A DNA stretch of 64,000 nt from Symbiodinium natans (GCA_905221605.1 CAJNDS010002287.1:434001-498000), one strand, 5' to 3'; shown: positions 10,699-22,439, counted from the stretch's first letter. Translations and numbers: made by a program. The notes: generated from the letters alone by a model not told the origin.

Positions 10699-10842
10699 CT
10701 TACCGTTGGTTAGTAGGGAATGGGGGAATGAGGTACCTCATATTATCCCTTAAAGGGTATATATATATATATGTATATATGTATATATGTATATATGTAT
10801 ATAGGGCCCGAATTCCCTCATTCCCTGCTACCCGACAGTAAG
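10699..10842. mobile_element. MITE family 1, copy 2
   Basis: Left end CTTACCGTTGGTTAGTAGGG, right end CCCTGCTACCCGACAGTAAG. Flanked by the 4-bp direct repeat TTTT (10695-10698 and 10843-10846). The loop contains a TATATG/TATA microsatellite (10760-10800). Confidence 0.85.
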
Positions 10843-11667
10843 TTTTGCGAGTGGATTGGGCAAAGCTACATGGCGGCCGCATTTGCTTGGAGGCTCACAC
10901 TCCCAGTGCTTCGGGGCCTTACACTTGCATGATCTTGCATGTACACTGGCTTCTCCCAGAGCGAAGGTTATGAGCCTTTGCGGCCCTGAGCGAAACAAGA
11001 ACTCAAAAACCTCCAAGTCCCAAGCCTCAGAACCCCGGCGCGACCCCTGAAAGAGCTTCGCCCCTTCCTCTCCCAAAGCTACGAACCATGCTGCCCTCAT
11101 CCAAAAACCCCGCGTTGTATGCGTCCAAAAGAAAACTCCGACCTCTGGAAAGGCTGAAGCTCCTGCAGAAGGGGCAATCTAGCACCGAGCAAACCATTTG
11201 CGCCGCAACCTCAGAGAAGAGGTGCCACGCTTCAGGCTTCGTCAGGGGGGGCTTGTTCTTGACTGAAAAAAACTCGCGCAGAAGAAGAAAAAGGCGTGAG
11301 AAGATCATAGGCAACTTGCCTTGCACCGCATAGGTGGTGAACGAGGTCTACTTTCTGCCGAGCCCTCAGAGCGAAGCCACAAAACACCTTCGCGCCAGTA
11401 GTGCCGGTAGTTCAGGCCTCTGAGTCTGCAGACATCAGTGATGTGGGAGGCGTCGTTTCGATCACACGGGCTTACAGGGTCTTCCGGCACCGAGTGTCTT
11501 CATCACTGCTAGGTCAGAAGCTGAAATGTGCTTCAGATAGCAGTAGACACTGGGAAAAAAGCACGTAGCGTGATAGCCGTGTGACTATGAAACCAAATGG
11601 GTTCTGTCCAGGATTGTTTCCAGTCTCCCCAGGAATCTCCAACAGGAAAGGTGAGGCTCCATGGCCC

Positions 11668-12092
11668 CTCAAACCCTAAACCCTAAACCCTAAACCCTAA
11701 ACCCTAAACCCTAAACCCTAAACCCTGAACCCTGAACCCTGAACCCTGAACCCTGAACCCTGAACCCTGAACCCTGAACCCTGAACCCTGAACCCTGAAC
11801 CCTGACCCTGAACCCTAAACCCTAAACCCTAAACCCTAAACCCTAAACCCTAAACCCTAAACCCTAAACCCTAAACCCTAAACCCTAAACCCTAAACCCT
11901 AAACCCTAAACCCTAAACCCTAAACCCTAAACCCTAAACCCTAAACCCTAATACCCTAAACCCTAAACCCTAAACCCTAAACCCTAAACCCTAAACCCTA
12001 AACCCTAAACCCTAAACCCTAAACCCTAAACCCTAAACCCTAAACCCTAAACCCTAAACCCTAAACCCTAAACCCTAAACCCTAAACCCTAC
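11668..12092 (-). repeat. Largest ITR, CCCTAAA on + strand, with CCCTGAA block
   Basis: About 60 heptamers. A block of about 13 CCCTGAA units (11724-11813) sits inside otherwise homogeneous CCCTAAA, with one CCCTAATA interruption at about 11945. It ends 11 bases before a CCCAG|G acceptor (12104-12105). Confidence 0.97.
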
Positions 12093-12105
12093 TCAACCCC
12101 CCCAG

Positions 12106-12180
12106 GTTCTGCTTAACAGCCGCAGCTGTCAATTCACAGGTCCACCTGCGGCAGCCATCCAAACATCAGCACGCTCATAG
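12106..12180 (+). CDS. Candidate exon after the large ITR
   Basis: From CCCCCCCAG|G to CATAG|GC (GC donor) one frame is open: FCLTAAAVNSQVHLRQPSKH and on to QHAHR. Both ends match the splice pattern of the phosphodiesterase gene. Product unknown. Confidence 0.4.
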   Translation, partial: VLLNSRSCQFTGPPAAAIQTSARS

Positions 12181-12274
12181 GCCAGCCGTTTTTCCTCCGC
12201 GTTCTCAGCTTTTCTCAGCTTAGACATTTCGCACATACAAGCTATAATTGGGTTATGAGCACAGTTATTATCAG

Positions 12275-12471
12275 ATTAACATGAACAATAACATTAACAA
12301 TGTCAATAACAATAGTAATCATAGTAGTAATTATAAAAATAGTAATAATGATTATAATAATAACAAAAATAATCATAAGAATAATAATACTAACAATAAA
12401 ACAATACTAACAACAATGCCAATAGTAACAATAATAACAATAACGCTAACAATAGTAAGAATAATAATAGT

Positions 12472-12547
<76 letters not shown>

Positions 12548-12550
12548 GTA
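12275..12550 (+). repeat. Period-3 tract: degenerate AAY, then perfect (CAT)n
   Basis: 12275-12470 is an AAT/AAC/AGT tract with period 3. 12475-12546 is about 24 uninterrupted CAT/ATC units. Reading frames through it encode poly-Asn or poly-Ile and are not taken as genes. Confidence 0.95.
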
Positions 12551-13635
12551 ATCGTCATAATAATTAATAAATGAAAAAACAAATAAATAATGGTTGCTAA
12601 GTACCATGATGTTCCGGAGGTTTCGGGCATCGAGGTCATGAGAGCGTAGTGTCCTAGAGGACTCGCAGGTCCGGACGGTTTTCAGAGTTCGTTTGTTGCG
12701 GCCTTAGGATCAAGCCACAGGCTGGGGTTGTCAAAGCCCGGCATATCCGAGACGTGGGGATTGGACGCTGGCGTGTCGAACACGACGGCGTCTCGAAAGT
12801 TCCCTGAACCCCAAAGCACCCGCTGGCCAGGCACCTTTCTGTCAACGCAGCGCTACAGGCCAGTTTGGAGCGCAATGTGTCTTTTGACTTCGGAAGGTTA
12901 GTGCAAAGCTGGACACTTGGCAGAGCTTTGCCGTGAAGTCCCTTCAGTGTCAGTAGTACTTGGGCCACTCCAGCGGGAGTTCATGCGGGGGGTGGGGTTC
13001 AAGGCACGAATTCTACCAGTAGCTATCAGTAGTTGGAAGTTCTCCTTCCAGGGCGCCTACACTGGCCTACACCCCTGTTGTAGGAAAATGGCTGATTCAA
13101 GCCAAGCCTCCTTGCAACCCGCTGACGTGCAGAAACCTACGGTTGCTTTCATCAGGACGGTATGGCTTATTGCCATGACCTTGTACCCGCACGGGCGACT
13201 GATGGATTGGGTGGAGACGACGCTGGGATGCATCGGCCCTTTTTGGTTTTAGAGATGTGCTTTTGTTCTGCCTTCAAGTGGAGAGAGAGGAGGTGTGTGG
13301 CCTCTGTGTATATACCCGGACCCCAATTGTACATGCTTGTTCCCAGAAAGTCTGAAGCTGAGGAATGGCCCCTTCTTCATGGCCAAGGGCGACATTGTCT
13401 CCGTGGCTTGGACCCATTTCTGGGGAGACCCCTTCTCATATGGGCTGCGAGCCTCCTCGGAATTCTTCCCTGTCGCAGCCTGCCCGGAAAGGGACTCCGC
13501 TTGTGTGTTCGCGCCTTTCAGAAAGCTTAGGTCAGGCTCGGCATAGAGACCTTCCCTAAGCGCCTCTCCCCTTAGAAGGCAACCACCAAAATGCGCAGAC
13601 AAACCTGCTTGACATTTATGCCTAGGGCTGTGCAG

Positions 13636-13961
13636 TGTCCCAAGACCAGGTGTGTTTGCTGTCCGCCGTGGCTTTCCTGCATAGCAGGAACGTCATTCAC
13701 AGGCGAGCTGCGGGTTTCGGGCGGGATTCCTTCCTGCTGTCTCCAGCCAATTCTAGTGCGAGCGTGGGGGTTTGGATCACAAAGCAATCGTATGGGTGCA
13801 CAGAGCCCGCTGACATCTGCACCCACGTCTGCTTGCACCTGTCAGCTGGAATACTGGTGCACACAGAGAACGTACACAGACAAAGACGCCCTTGCACAGG
13901 GACATCCGCCCAGAGAAAGTCATGCTGACAGCAGACATGGCCCCGGTTCTGATGGACTTAG
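13636..13961 (+). CDS. Protein kinase catalytic-domain exons, subdomains VIb-VII (STK16/NAK-like)
   Basis: Exon 1 ends at 13702 and reads VCLLSAVAFLHSRNVIHR, the alpha-E helix and start of the catalytic loop. Exon 2 starts at 13900 and reads DIRPEKVMLTADMAPVLMDL, followed by GG. Joining them in phase restores HRD, and PVLMDLG is the form of the DFG region typical of STK16/MPSK1 and related NAK kinases (family knowledge). The 197-nt intron has a GC donor (CACAG|GC) and CACAG|G acceptor; the hexamer CACAGG occurs at both ends. Oddities: the Mg-binding Asn of HRDxxxxN is Lys and the catalytic-loop Lys is Arg, so activity is doubtful. The exon 1 start could be 13636 or 13650, and exon 2 may run past 13961. 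N-lobe exons were not found. Confidence 0.82.
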
Positions 13962-14731
13962 GCGGCTGCCTTCGTGTTCGTGAAACTTAGAGTTGGTTCG
14001 AATAGGATTACAACAGGATTACACAGGTTCCCAGGTAGCGATGGGGGGTGGGCTTGCGGGGCCACAAGCAGTCCCGTGACAAGGGTCCTTCCAGTTGCAT
14101 GTCGTCTCTCTCTTGCAGCGCGACACTTCGGGACTAAGCTGGGCGCATCTACTGTCTAGACGAGTACAGAGTTCTCTTGCAGTCATCCCATCGCAGCCTC
14201 CTATGTTTAAGGGGTTCCTCGGGGAGTTTGGCACGAAGGCTTAGACCCGGCTGTTCAAAGCCTGCTAAGAGGACAGGGAGGGGAAGTACTGGGCCCTTGA
14301 GGGGATCCTCGGGTTGTGCATTGTGTTCTCTTCACGCACATCTGTTGCTCAAGGGAAATCCGTTGCCAGCACCATGAGCACGTCATGAGCACCTAATGAG
14401 AGCACAGAGTGAGTACATGATGAGTACGTACTGAGTACATGGGTACCTTTACCGCGTAGCCTCACATCTAACGAGTCCTCCCACAAGAAACCCTGATCTC
14501 AGCTCCCGTCTTGAGAATGTTCAAGTGGGGGTTTCCGAAAGGTGGGGGTTCCCTTTAAGGGGACTCTATTCTATCTGGGGCATACAAGGGGTACCCCTAT
14601 TTGGGGAATACTCAAGTCCCCGTTTTAGGAAAGAACCCTCTTAGGCCCTTCAAAGACAACCCAAACTTGCCATGCGCCCTGCATGGGGCGGCACTGTCAT
14701 CGGGTCTTTGGGCTCCGTGCTCCGGCAGTAC

Positions 14732-15058
14732 CCCTAAGCCCTAAGCCCCAAACCCTAAACCCTAAACCCTGAGCCCTAAACCCAATACCCTAAACCCTAA
14801 ACCCTAAACCCTAAACCCCAAGCCCTAAACCCCAAACCCCAAACCCCAAACCCCAAACCCTAAGCCCTAAACCTAAACCCTAAACCCTAAACCCTAAACC
14901 CCCTAAACCCCAAACCCCAAACCCCCCCAAACCCCAAACCCCAAACCCCAAACCCCAAACCCCAAACCCCAAACCCCAAACCCTAAACCCTAAACCCTAA
15001 ACCCTAAACCCTAAACCCTAAACCCTAAACCCTAAACCCTAAACCCTAAACCCTAACC
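14732..15058 (-). repeat. ITR with CCCTAAA and CCCCAAA blocks
   Basis: About 46 units: mixed CCCTAAG/CCCTGAG at the start, a CCCCAAA-rich middle (14810-14985), then about ten pure CCCTAAA. Block structure implies local amplification of variants. Confidence 0.95.
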
Positions 15059-15304
15059 CGTTGGTTTTTGTTGGGTGTCAACTCCAAGGTTTCCCGGGTC
15101 GGCTTCGGAGGGTTCCTGGGGTTGCTGGGGCTCTTCTGGTTCTTTCGCGGAATTCGGGTCTTGTTCCCCCCCCCCCCCCCCCCATGCCCAAACCTACCTT
15201 GACCACACCCTGAGATTGAGGGCTTGGGTTGTTGGAATGCTGGCAACAGGGAGCACTCCGGCTCCCCTGATCCCTGCCCGAGATTCAACCAAAACCAACT
15301 CCAG

Positions 15305-15455
15305 GTGGGCTTTTCTGAGCTCACAGAAACCTGCACAGGAGCTATGGCTTCTTTATCATGCCTGTGCCCAGTGCAGTGTGGCGGCTGTGGCGCTTTTTGT
15401 GTCCCGGCGCCAAGACAGCCGCGAAAATGTTGCAGAATGGCCCCTCGCGCAGAAG
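15305..15455 (+). CDS. Candidate exon, unknown product
   Basis: Frame open from CTCCAG|G to AGAAG|GTATAC. It begins WAFLSSQKPAQELWLLYHAC and ends ...SRENVAEWPLAQK. Degenerate CCCTAAA units follow (15470-15540). A second frame is also open across it, so the frame choice is tentative. Confidence 0.35.
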
Positions 15456-15669
15456 GTATACACGAAGACTCTAAAAGCCCTAAAACCCTAAAGAAAAACC
15501 CTAAGCCCTGAACAAACCCTTGAAACCCCAAACCCAAACCCCCAAACCCTTTTTCGTCATCTGTTCCTAATTTCATGTTGCTGGAAAGGGGCATCCCCGA
15601 AGAACCACGGGAATTTTGCGAGGCACATGCTCTTTTCGCTGCTTTGATCTTTGTGTGCCGCCTGCTTTA

Positions 15670-16330
15670 TTCCCAAGACATGTCAAACCAGATTAGAGAA
15701 GTTTCCTTTTCACCAAAGGGGGACCGGAATTTGATTAAAAGACACCTCTCAAGAATGGTCGACAGCTGCTTTTGGCTCAAAGGGGTGAAGACGTTTGGTC
15801 TGGGAGCCCCAAGACACATGTAAAACCGGATTGGGGTAAAGCTTTTGTTGGCCTATGTCGAGTTGGACTGGGTAAAGGTTGCCTTTGGCCGAAAAGGGAA
15901 AAGAACGCCCCAAGACACATCTCAAAACGGACTAGAGACACATGTAGACTCGCATTGGGGTAAAGTTAATTTTGCCCAAAGGAGCGAAAGACCTGTGGTT
16001 GGGGAGCCTCAAGACACGTGTCAAACCGGATTGCGGTAAAGTTGTTTTTGGCACGACGGGGGAACAGAATTTGGGTTAGAAACATGTCGAACCGGATTGG
16101 GTTAAAGTTGCTCTTGCCCGAAGGAGGAAGAGACCTTTGGCGGGGGAGCCCGAAGACACATGTCAAACCGGATTGGGGTAAAATGGTCTTTTGGCACAAC
16201 GGGGGAACAGAATTTGGGTTAGAAACATATCGGGGGAACATAATTTGGGTTAGAAACATGTCGAACCGGATTGGGGTAAGGTTGCTCTTGCCCGAAGGAG
16301 GAAAAGACCTTTGGCTGGGGAGCGGGTCGA
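15670..16330 (+). repeat. Tandem satellite, about 60-75 bp unit
   Basis: Nine to ten diverged copies. Core elements are AAGACACATGTC, AAACCGGATTGGGGTAAAG, a TTGCYCTTGCCCGAAGG-type stretch and AAAGACCTTTGGCTGGGGAG. Two copies (16045-16120 and 16195-16280) carry GGGGGAACAGAATTTGGGTT instead. The 121-130 codon frames on both strands here are by-products of the repeat. Confidence 0.88.
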
Positions 16331-19300
16331 CTCCCCTCGGGCCAACAATATCCCTCAATCCTGAAGCCCTAAAATCAAGATAGACTATAGTGATTTTGGA
16401 ATATCACATGTTTTGTACAATACCTGTATATGTATCTATGCATATACATAGAATTGATATACTATCTAAGAATGCTTATGAACATTGACCGCGCAAATTC
16501 GACAGGTTCTCGCGGGGCCTTCGAATCGCATGCTCTTTACTCGGGCTCTGCTTCGAGAGACCCAACCTCTCTGAACTACAAGTACATTCAGCGAAGCAAA
16601 GCCATGCAAAGCATGCAAGAGACATGTCCTCAAACACAGGTCTGCAACAGATGGACCCTAACACTGAACCCTAAACCGATGCAAACGAGAACCTTTCAGC
16701 TGTCCTCCCCGACTCCTTCCCTTTTACACCGTTGGTGTCCCTGTCAAAGGCCGCGAACCCGCGGGGATCGGCCGACGCTGTTCAAATTGTAGGCGCGGGT
16801 GCTGCCAACTTGCTTCCATCTTCTTCCCAAACCCTCCAAAGCCTAAACCCTATAAACAAGCCTTCAACCCTAAGAAGAAAAGCGCTCCCCACCCCCCCCC
16901 CCCCCCCCCAAAGAAAACAACCCTCGAGCTCACATGGGCAGAGGCAGCATCGTTGCGGCCCTCACCCTGGTCCTTCATCAAGGAGTGCCCCGGTCTTCTT
17001 CATGCTGTGCCCCGAAAGGGGGGTGGCACTCCTTGAGCCCACAAAAAAAGGAGAAACAAGGAGGGGATTCCGGGGTGTCTTGCTACATAATGACATATTC
17101 TTCATGCTACCCAGTAGCACCTGCGGTCTGTTTTTTTTTTAGGGTTTGTTCACCTCTCTTTGCCTTTGTTCTGCCTTCCCGCCCTCCTGGTCACCACGAC
17201 GGCCAAACTTCTGAAAGGCACCATTTTGAAGGTTGACCAGAAGAGGGTTTAGGGTTTCAAGAAGCCCTCTGCTGGTCTGCAAAGACCCAACAAAGACCCT
17301 GGAAACAGCCAAACATTTCGCAGGACTTGCCTTTCTGGTGGAGACGCTCGGCAGGCCATACTAAGGCGTACGAGTTTGATTACATCAAGCTCTGCGGCCG
17401 TTTGTGTGGCCGAAAGTCCCCGAAGTACTGTAGCAGCTGTACTGTAGCAGTTTCTGCTCTGGAGTTTGTGCACTGCTTGGGCTTTCGCTTTCCCCGCGGC
17501 CCTTCGCCCTCAGAATCTTAAACTACTCCCCCCCCCCCCCATTTACTGTCTCCAGACAAGTAGCGAATTAGCGGAAGCCTCTCCACAGAATTCCAAGGCG
17601 GCGGCCCGAGTCGAAGGAGGTGGCACTCCTCTTTGCAGGAGCGGGAGCCGCCTGGATCTGGCTTCTGCCCCTCAGCCGCAGAATGCCGCAGATGCCGAAG
17701 CGCCAAAACTGCACGCTTTGCCGGTGTGGCGCGTGTGCTCCGCGCGTTGGGGAGCTGTTTTGGTGCGTTTTTTAAGGGTGGCGCTGAGTGCAGCGCTGTG
17801 AGGGGCGAACCGTGCAGTGCTGCAAGCAGTTGAAGCTTGTCTCCCAGCCGTGGCGAAACATGCGAAGAATCGGTGAGCTGAAGGCTCTAAACATGTACCC
17901 TCGAGTCTGTCGTATAGAGCCTTCCGGTATCGGCCCTGATTACAGTCTTGAGTCAGTCCGCTCGCTCTCTCCCTCTCTCCCTCTCTCCCTCCCTCCCTCC
18001 CTCCCGCCCTGTCTGTCGAAGAACAGGCGTATCTTGACGGACCCCTTGCACATTGCCCATACATCGGCACCCGCTGTCAGTTTCAACAAGGTGGCACGTG
18101 TGCCATCGAAAGCTTGCGCACCACATGTGCACGAGAGATCGGGCCTTGCAACCTCACACGAAGCCGCCCTTGATCTCAGACCAAGGTGCCTCCTCCTGTC
18201 CCTGGCGGCGACACGCCAAGCTGCGGCAGAGGATGTAGTCTACGAGGTGGGCCCCCGTTCCTCAAGAGCCCCAGAAATTTAAGAGCCTCCGGCTCAACCC
18301 GCCGACCCCGCTGGAGCATAGTTGAAAGGTTTAAACGCGCTCGTCAGCTCAAAGGATCCAAAAGGGGGGGGGAGGGGGGGAGTAGCACCAGGACCCAAAC
18401 AGGAGCTGAAGCCAGCTTGAAACATCAATGGGGGGGGGAATGGGGGGGGGTGGTGGGGGGTGGGGGGGGGGGGTGGGGGGGGGGGGGGGGGGTCCGTGAG
18501 TTTATGCGGTCTGGGTGGCCTGGCCCTCCATGGAATACCCCCCCACCCCCCCCCCCCCCCCCCAAAAAAGGAGGTTTTCACCTCCTTTTCCCATCCAACA
18601 CGCCGCCAGGGTCGGCGGACCACCCTCTTAGACTCGAAGCGAAGCATCCGCAAGCTGCAAGAAATTCAGGTTGACAACTTGAGGAACTCAAGGACTTAAG
18701 GGTCTTATGGTCCACTTCCTCGAGATGGCGCTTTCAGAAGGTCGACGTCCAAGCTGGCATGTTGGTCCCGGCGGTCCCCCAATAAATTCGCCTGCAGAGT
18801 GGGCATCTTAGACTCTGAGCTTCAGCATGCCCATGAATCTCCAAACCATCCGAACCTCATTTTCGGCATCGATGCCAGCCAGTTACCCCAGTTACCCCTA
18901 GATGTGCCTCTAAATTCGAAGCAGGAACCTCTTGCAGCCCTCTGGATTTCTGCTCTGCTCGCAGTGGCGGCCTTCTTCGCGCGGCTTGGACTTGACTTAA
19001 GAGTTAGGGCTTCAGCCGATTCGGGAAAATTCAATACCGAAGCTTCTGAAGCTTCTGAAGCTTCAGCTGGGCCCCCTTGCGTGGCGGCACAGGGGTGGCC
19101 GCAGGAAGTGCAGTTGTTTTGGTGACGGTGAAGCGGAAAGCTGGGAGTTTTCGAGTCGGCGACCCCCTTTTCTCATTCACGTACATGGAATGGTACCGGA
19201 CTCACGACGGCCAGGCGCCTTCCACCACTTCTCTATGCCGTACTTGGACAGATGCTTGGCTTCCGCCCCTTTTTCCTTCTCTTCTTAGTCTTAGAGGCAC

Positions 19301-19514
19301 GCCGAAACCGGAAAATCGCCACTCGGATCAAAGTGCATATGTCCGGTGAAGGGCTTCAGCCCAGTCTATACACAGAGTGCCGTGCTTGCCAGCACGCGAC
19401 CCTGCAACACCAAGTTATCTGCTTTTTGCTGAAGAACCCCAAAAATTATAAAAATAGTATTAGCAATAGTACCCTTAAGAATATTTCTTTAATTTTTTTG
19501 GGGGTTTTAAGCAG
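16331..19514. other. No confirmed gene; homopolymer and pyrimidine tracts
   Basis: Holds C18 at 16892-16909, a CTCTCCCT tract at 17943-18005, and G-rich runs at 18362-18492 facing a C run at 18540-18563, which make poly-Gly/poly-Pro frames on both strands. CCCTAA-like heptamers occur near 16650 and 16840 and TTTAGGG near 17245. Some splice-bounded frames exist, but none recognisable. Confidence 0.5.
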
Positions 19515-19648
19515 TTCGCAGCTATGCCACCGCTGGGCCAAAGGATGGTGGCTTTGCAGCATCTCGCCCTCTGCCTCTGGCTGCCATGCCAGGGGCTCGG
19601 AGCGCGGGGAGCAAAAGTTCTCCGAAACCCCCCCCAAAAGTCAGCCCC
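19515..19648 (+). CDS. Candidate exon ending at an ITR
   Basis: After TTTTAAGCAG the frame FAAMPPLGQRMVALQHLALC continues open to 19648, where TTTAGGG repeats begin with GTTTAG as a possible 5' splice site. Product unknown. Confidence 0.33.
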
Positions 19649-19713
19649 GTTTAGGGTTTAGGGTTTAGGGTTTAGGGTTTAGGGTTTAGGGTTTAGGGTT
19701 TAGGGTTTAGGGT
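19649..19713 (+). repeat. ITR, TTTAGGG on + strand
   Basis: Nine perfect TTTAGGG units, beginning exactly where the upstream open frame could be spliced. Confidence 0.95.
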
Positions 19714-22079
19714 CAGAGCCCCGAAAGCCCCCAGAGCTCCTGCTGTGCACACGTTGCTAATCCCCTAGTAGTACAAGACTCCTTCTCCTGCCTGAGGCCT
19801 AAGCTTCGTGACTTGGGCTGCCGGAAAGCCTGTAGGAAACCCCGGGAGAACCGTGTGAAATCTTCTGCTTCAGCAGACGAGCGCAGCCGTGTTCGGCTTG
19901 CTGTGTTCTTCTTTCGTTCAACTGCAAGAGGCTGTGCACGAATGTCACGTGCAGCTGCAATTGCCCAATTGCCCAATAACATCGTGTCCTCCACCACCTT
20001 TCGGAACTCTTTGATGGCGCTTGCTCGCAGCGCGACCGAGACTTGATACAAAAGGGTCGACCAGCAGCCCTCAGGCTCTTGGAAGCCTTTGAGGTGGCTT
20101 GCCGAATCCAGACGACTCAAAAAACGATAAGCCGACGATCTCCCACAGAACGCACTCGAGCTTGCATGCATGCGTGGCCCCCTTTCACCTGCATCGGTAC
20201 CAAGCACTACGAGTCTAGCTTGTGGTTCTTACTGACAAGGTGAGACCTGCGGCAGCTGGCGCCTCCAAGCGCAAGGGCCGGGAGGTGCCAAAGGGGAGTA
20301 CGTTGAGTACGTGGAGTCGTGCTTGCGTGTGAGGTCAGCAGGCTCACGGATGCAAGATTTTGTGAGAACTTTAGGAAGAATTCGCACACTGGGCATCATG
20401 CGCGCCTTTCGGAGAGTGCTACAATTCGGTGTGAGCGCCCTGTTGAGGCTTACTCTTGGGCCTCCACGGGCCATGGCTTCCAGGGCTTCTGCTAGTGAAG
20501 CTTGGCTCAGAGTCCGTGAGACACCGCAGTAGTAGGCTGGCTGGGGATGGTAGGTTTCATGGCCGGGCGGTGTATCCGCCAGGGGGCAAGGTTGGTGGTT
20601 TCGGGCGGAATAACCCATGTAGGTGTTGAGAGCATTCGAGAGTCGAGATGCATTCCACAGCTTCACACGGAGCTGCAACCGTTACGGGGTAGGTGAGTTC
20701 TCAAGGAGCGCTTCTGATTTCTGCCAGAGCCATCATATGCAAGGCAAGCATATAGAGTGCAGTCGCCGGGTTCACATGCACCTCCGTGGAGGGCATCCTG
20801 CCGTAATGCACGGCTATGGATGTAGCACAACGATAGAAGCATTGGGATGCGAAGCAAGGAGATCTGAAGGGCGAGAGCCCCAATTGCGTCAAACAAAATC
20901 CTAGTCCTACCCCTCACCTTCCACGATCAACTTCTGTGCGTGGTGCCACATCGCATTTGTGTCAACTGAGGTGTCTGGTCGCCGCTTTAAGTGCCCTACA
21001 GTGGAGGTGTCCTTGACTGTTCGCTGCTTGATGGCTTAGGCTTGGAATTTCACGATGGTTTTTGGGAATGTCCACAGTTCCCCCACACGCTTGTCCAGCA
21101 GGAGGCTTTTGACTTGCACTACGGATATATATATATATATATAGAAAAATATACACACACACATACATGAATCAGATTTAATGTCGAGGCCCCGTCCTGT
21201 GTTCTGGTGACCAGCACGAGCACCTGAACACATGAACCCTGCAAAGTAGGGAGCCTGGCAGGCGGCATGCGGAGCTGTGCGCGAACGCCGCGATTGTAAA
21301 GCTGCAGAGCATTCAGGAGTGAGTTTCGGGGACATGGTGGGAGCACGTAAAGCTTTGACTTGTCATCGCAAAAGCGCTCACAAGTTAGAGGGTCTCAGGA
21401 TTGTAGAAGGGTATTGAAAGATGTTGGCAGATTTGAAAGCAATCCCATGTGGAAGGACTCCCACGGGATGCCTCGAGTCCGGTATGCCACGAATGCAGAG
21501 CAGGCACTGCATCACGATTGGCATGTTATTTTGGCATCCTAGACATTTTTTCCATCCTAAGGAGTGGCAAGAGGAGTGCGAGAAGTCCATTTCGCAAAGC
21601 ATCAACGCTTGCAGCCTCAAACCTGAGCCCCCGAAGTTCTCTCACTGTCACTGCAAGCAGAATGCCACAGTGAACAGCAATGCCCATCATGGGGCACAGT
21701 GCGGGGGTAGCAAGCAGGGTATGCGGGAAGACAAGCCGGTCCTGGGCGGTCTTTATGCCTGTGAGGCCTAAGGCCTGTTTGCTTTAGAGGCTCGGATTTC
21801 AAACCGTGACCCCCTGGCCTGAAGACTACGATAGGCGGCAGAGTAAGGTAGACTCGTAGACCAAACAAGCACGAGCGCGGGTTGAAGCAGCTACTTGGCT
21901 TGTTACGCGGTTGGAGCCGGACACGCCCTCCCCACGCTTCCCTGCACTGTCCCAGAGGCCGTCGCCTATGCGGAGGCGGAGAGGCCTGGCCATGGTGTCT
22001 TGAGGACTTGCAGGGTTGTGGGTTCGGAGCTGGCAGGGGACGAAGGCCGCGACTCTGCCTACACATCCCTCCTCCATAA
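19714..22079. other. No confirmed gene
   Basis: The longest frame is a 149-codon minus-strand ORF (20229-20678) with normal-looking composition but no domain I know. 21122-21145 is a TA microsatellite running into CA repeats. Confidence 0.4.
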
Positions 22080-22195
22080 GCCTGTCCTCCGATATATTTT
22101 TTCACATATGTACACGTATACATATACTCTATATATATATATGTACATACATATATACACATATATATATATATATGTATGTATGTGTGTATGGA
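22080..22195 (+). repeat. TATA/TACATA microsatellite
   Basis: Alternating TATATA, TACATA and GTATGT motifs. Confidence 0.85.
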
Positions 22196-22382
22196 TGCAC
22201 ACGAAGACTCCCTGCCTGGGCTCTGAAAAGAGGCGCCGCTTCCAGGAGGCCTTCGAAGCCCTGAAGTGCTCGTCCAGGGCCTCGGCCCAGGCCCCCCCCA
22301 CGCTGCTTCCCGGGGAGGTTTCTCTCTCTTTTGTACTATCTGTGGTGTTTGGGCGACGTCTCTCTGTTTTGCGTGTGCTCTG

Positions 22383-22389
22383 TGTGTGC

Positions 22390-22427
<38 letters not shown>

Positions 22428-22439
22428 CTCTGTGTGTGC

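Noticed and set aside
12248-12639. 108- and 88-codon frames rich in Asn or Met
   Set aside because: Produced by the AAY/CAT trinucleotide tract.
13225-13262. HRPFLVLEMC as a kinase hinge (subdomain V)
   Set aside because: The sequence TTTTTGGTTTTAG within it looks like a 3' splice site, and flanking residues do not fit; chance is likely.
18255-18282. SSRAPEI as a kinase APE motif
   Set aside because: A stop follows at once, no donor fits, and no neighbouring kinase exon was found.
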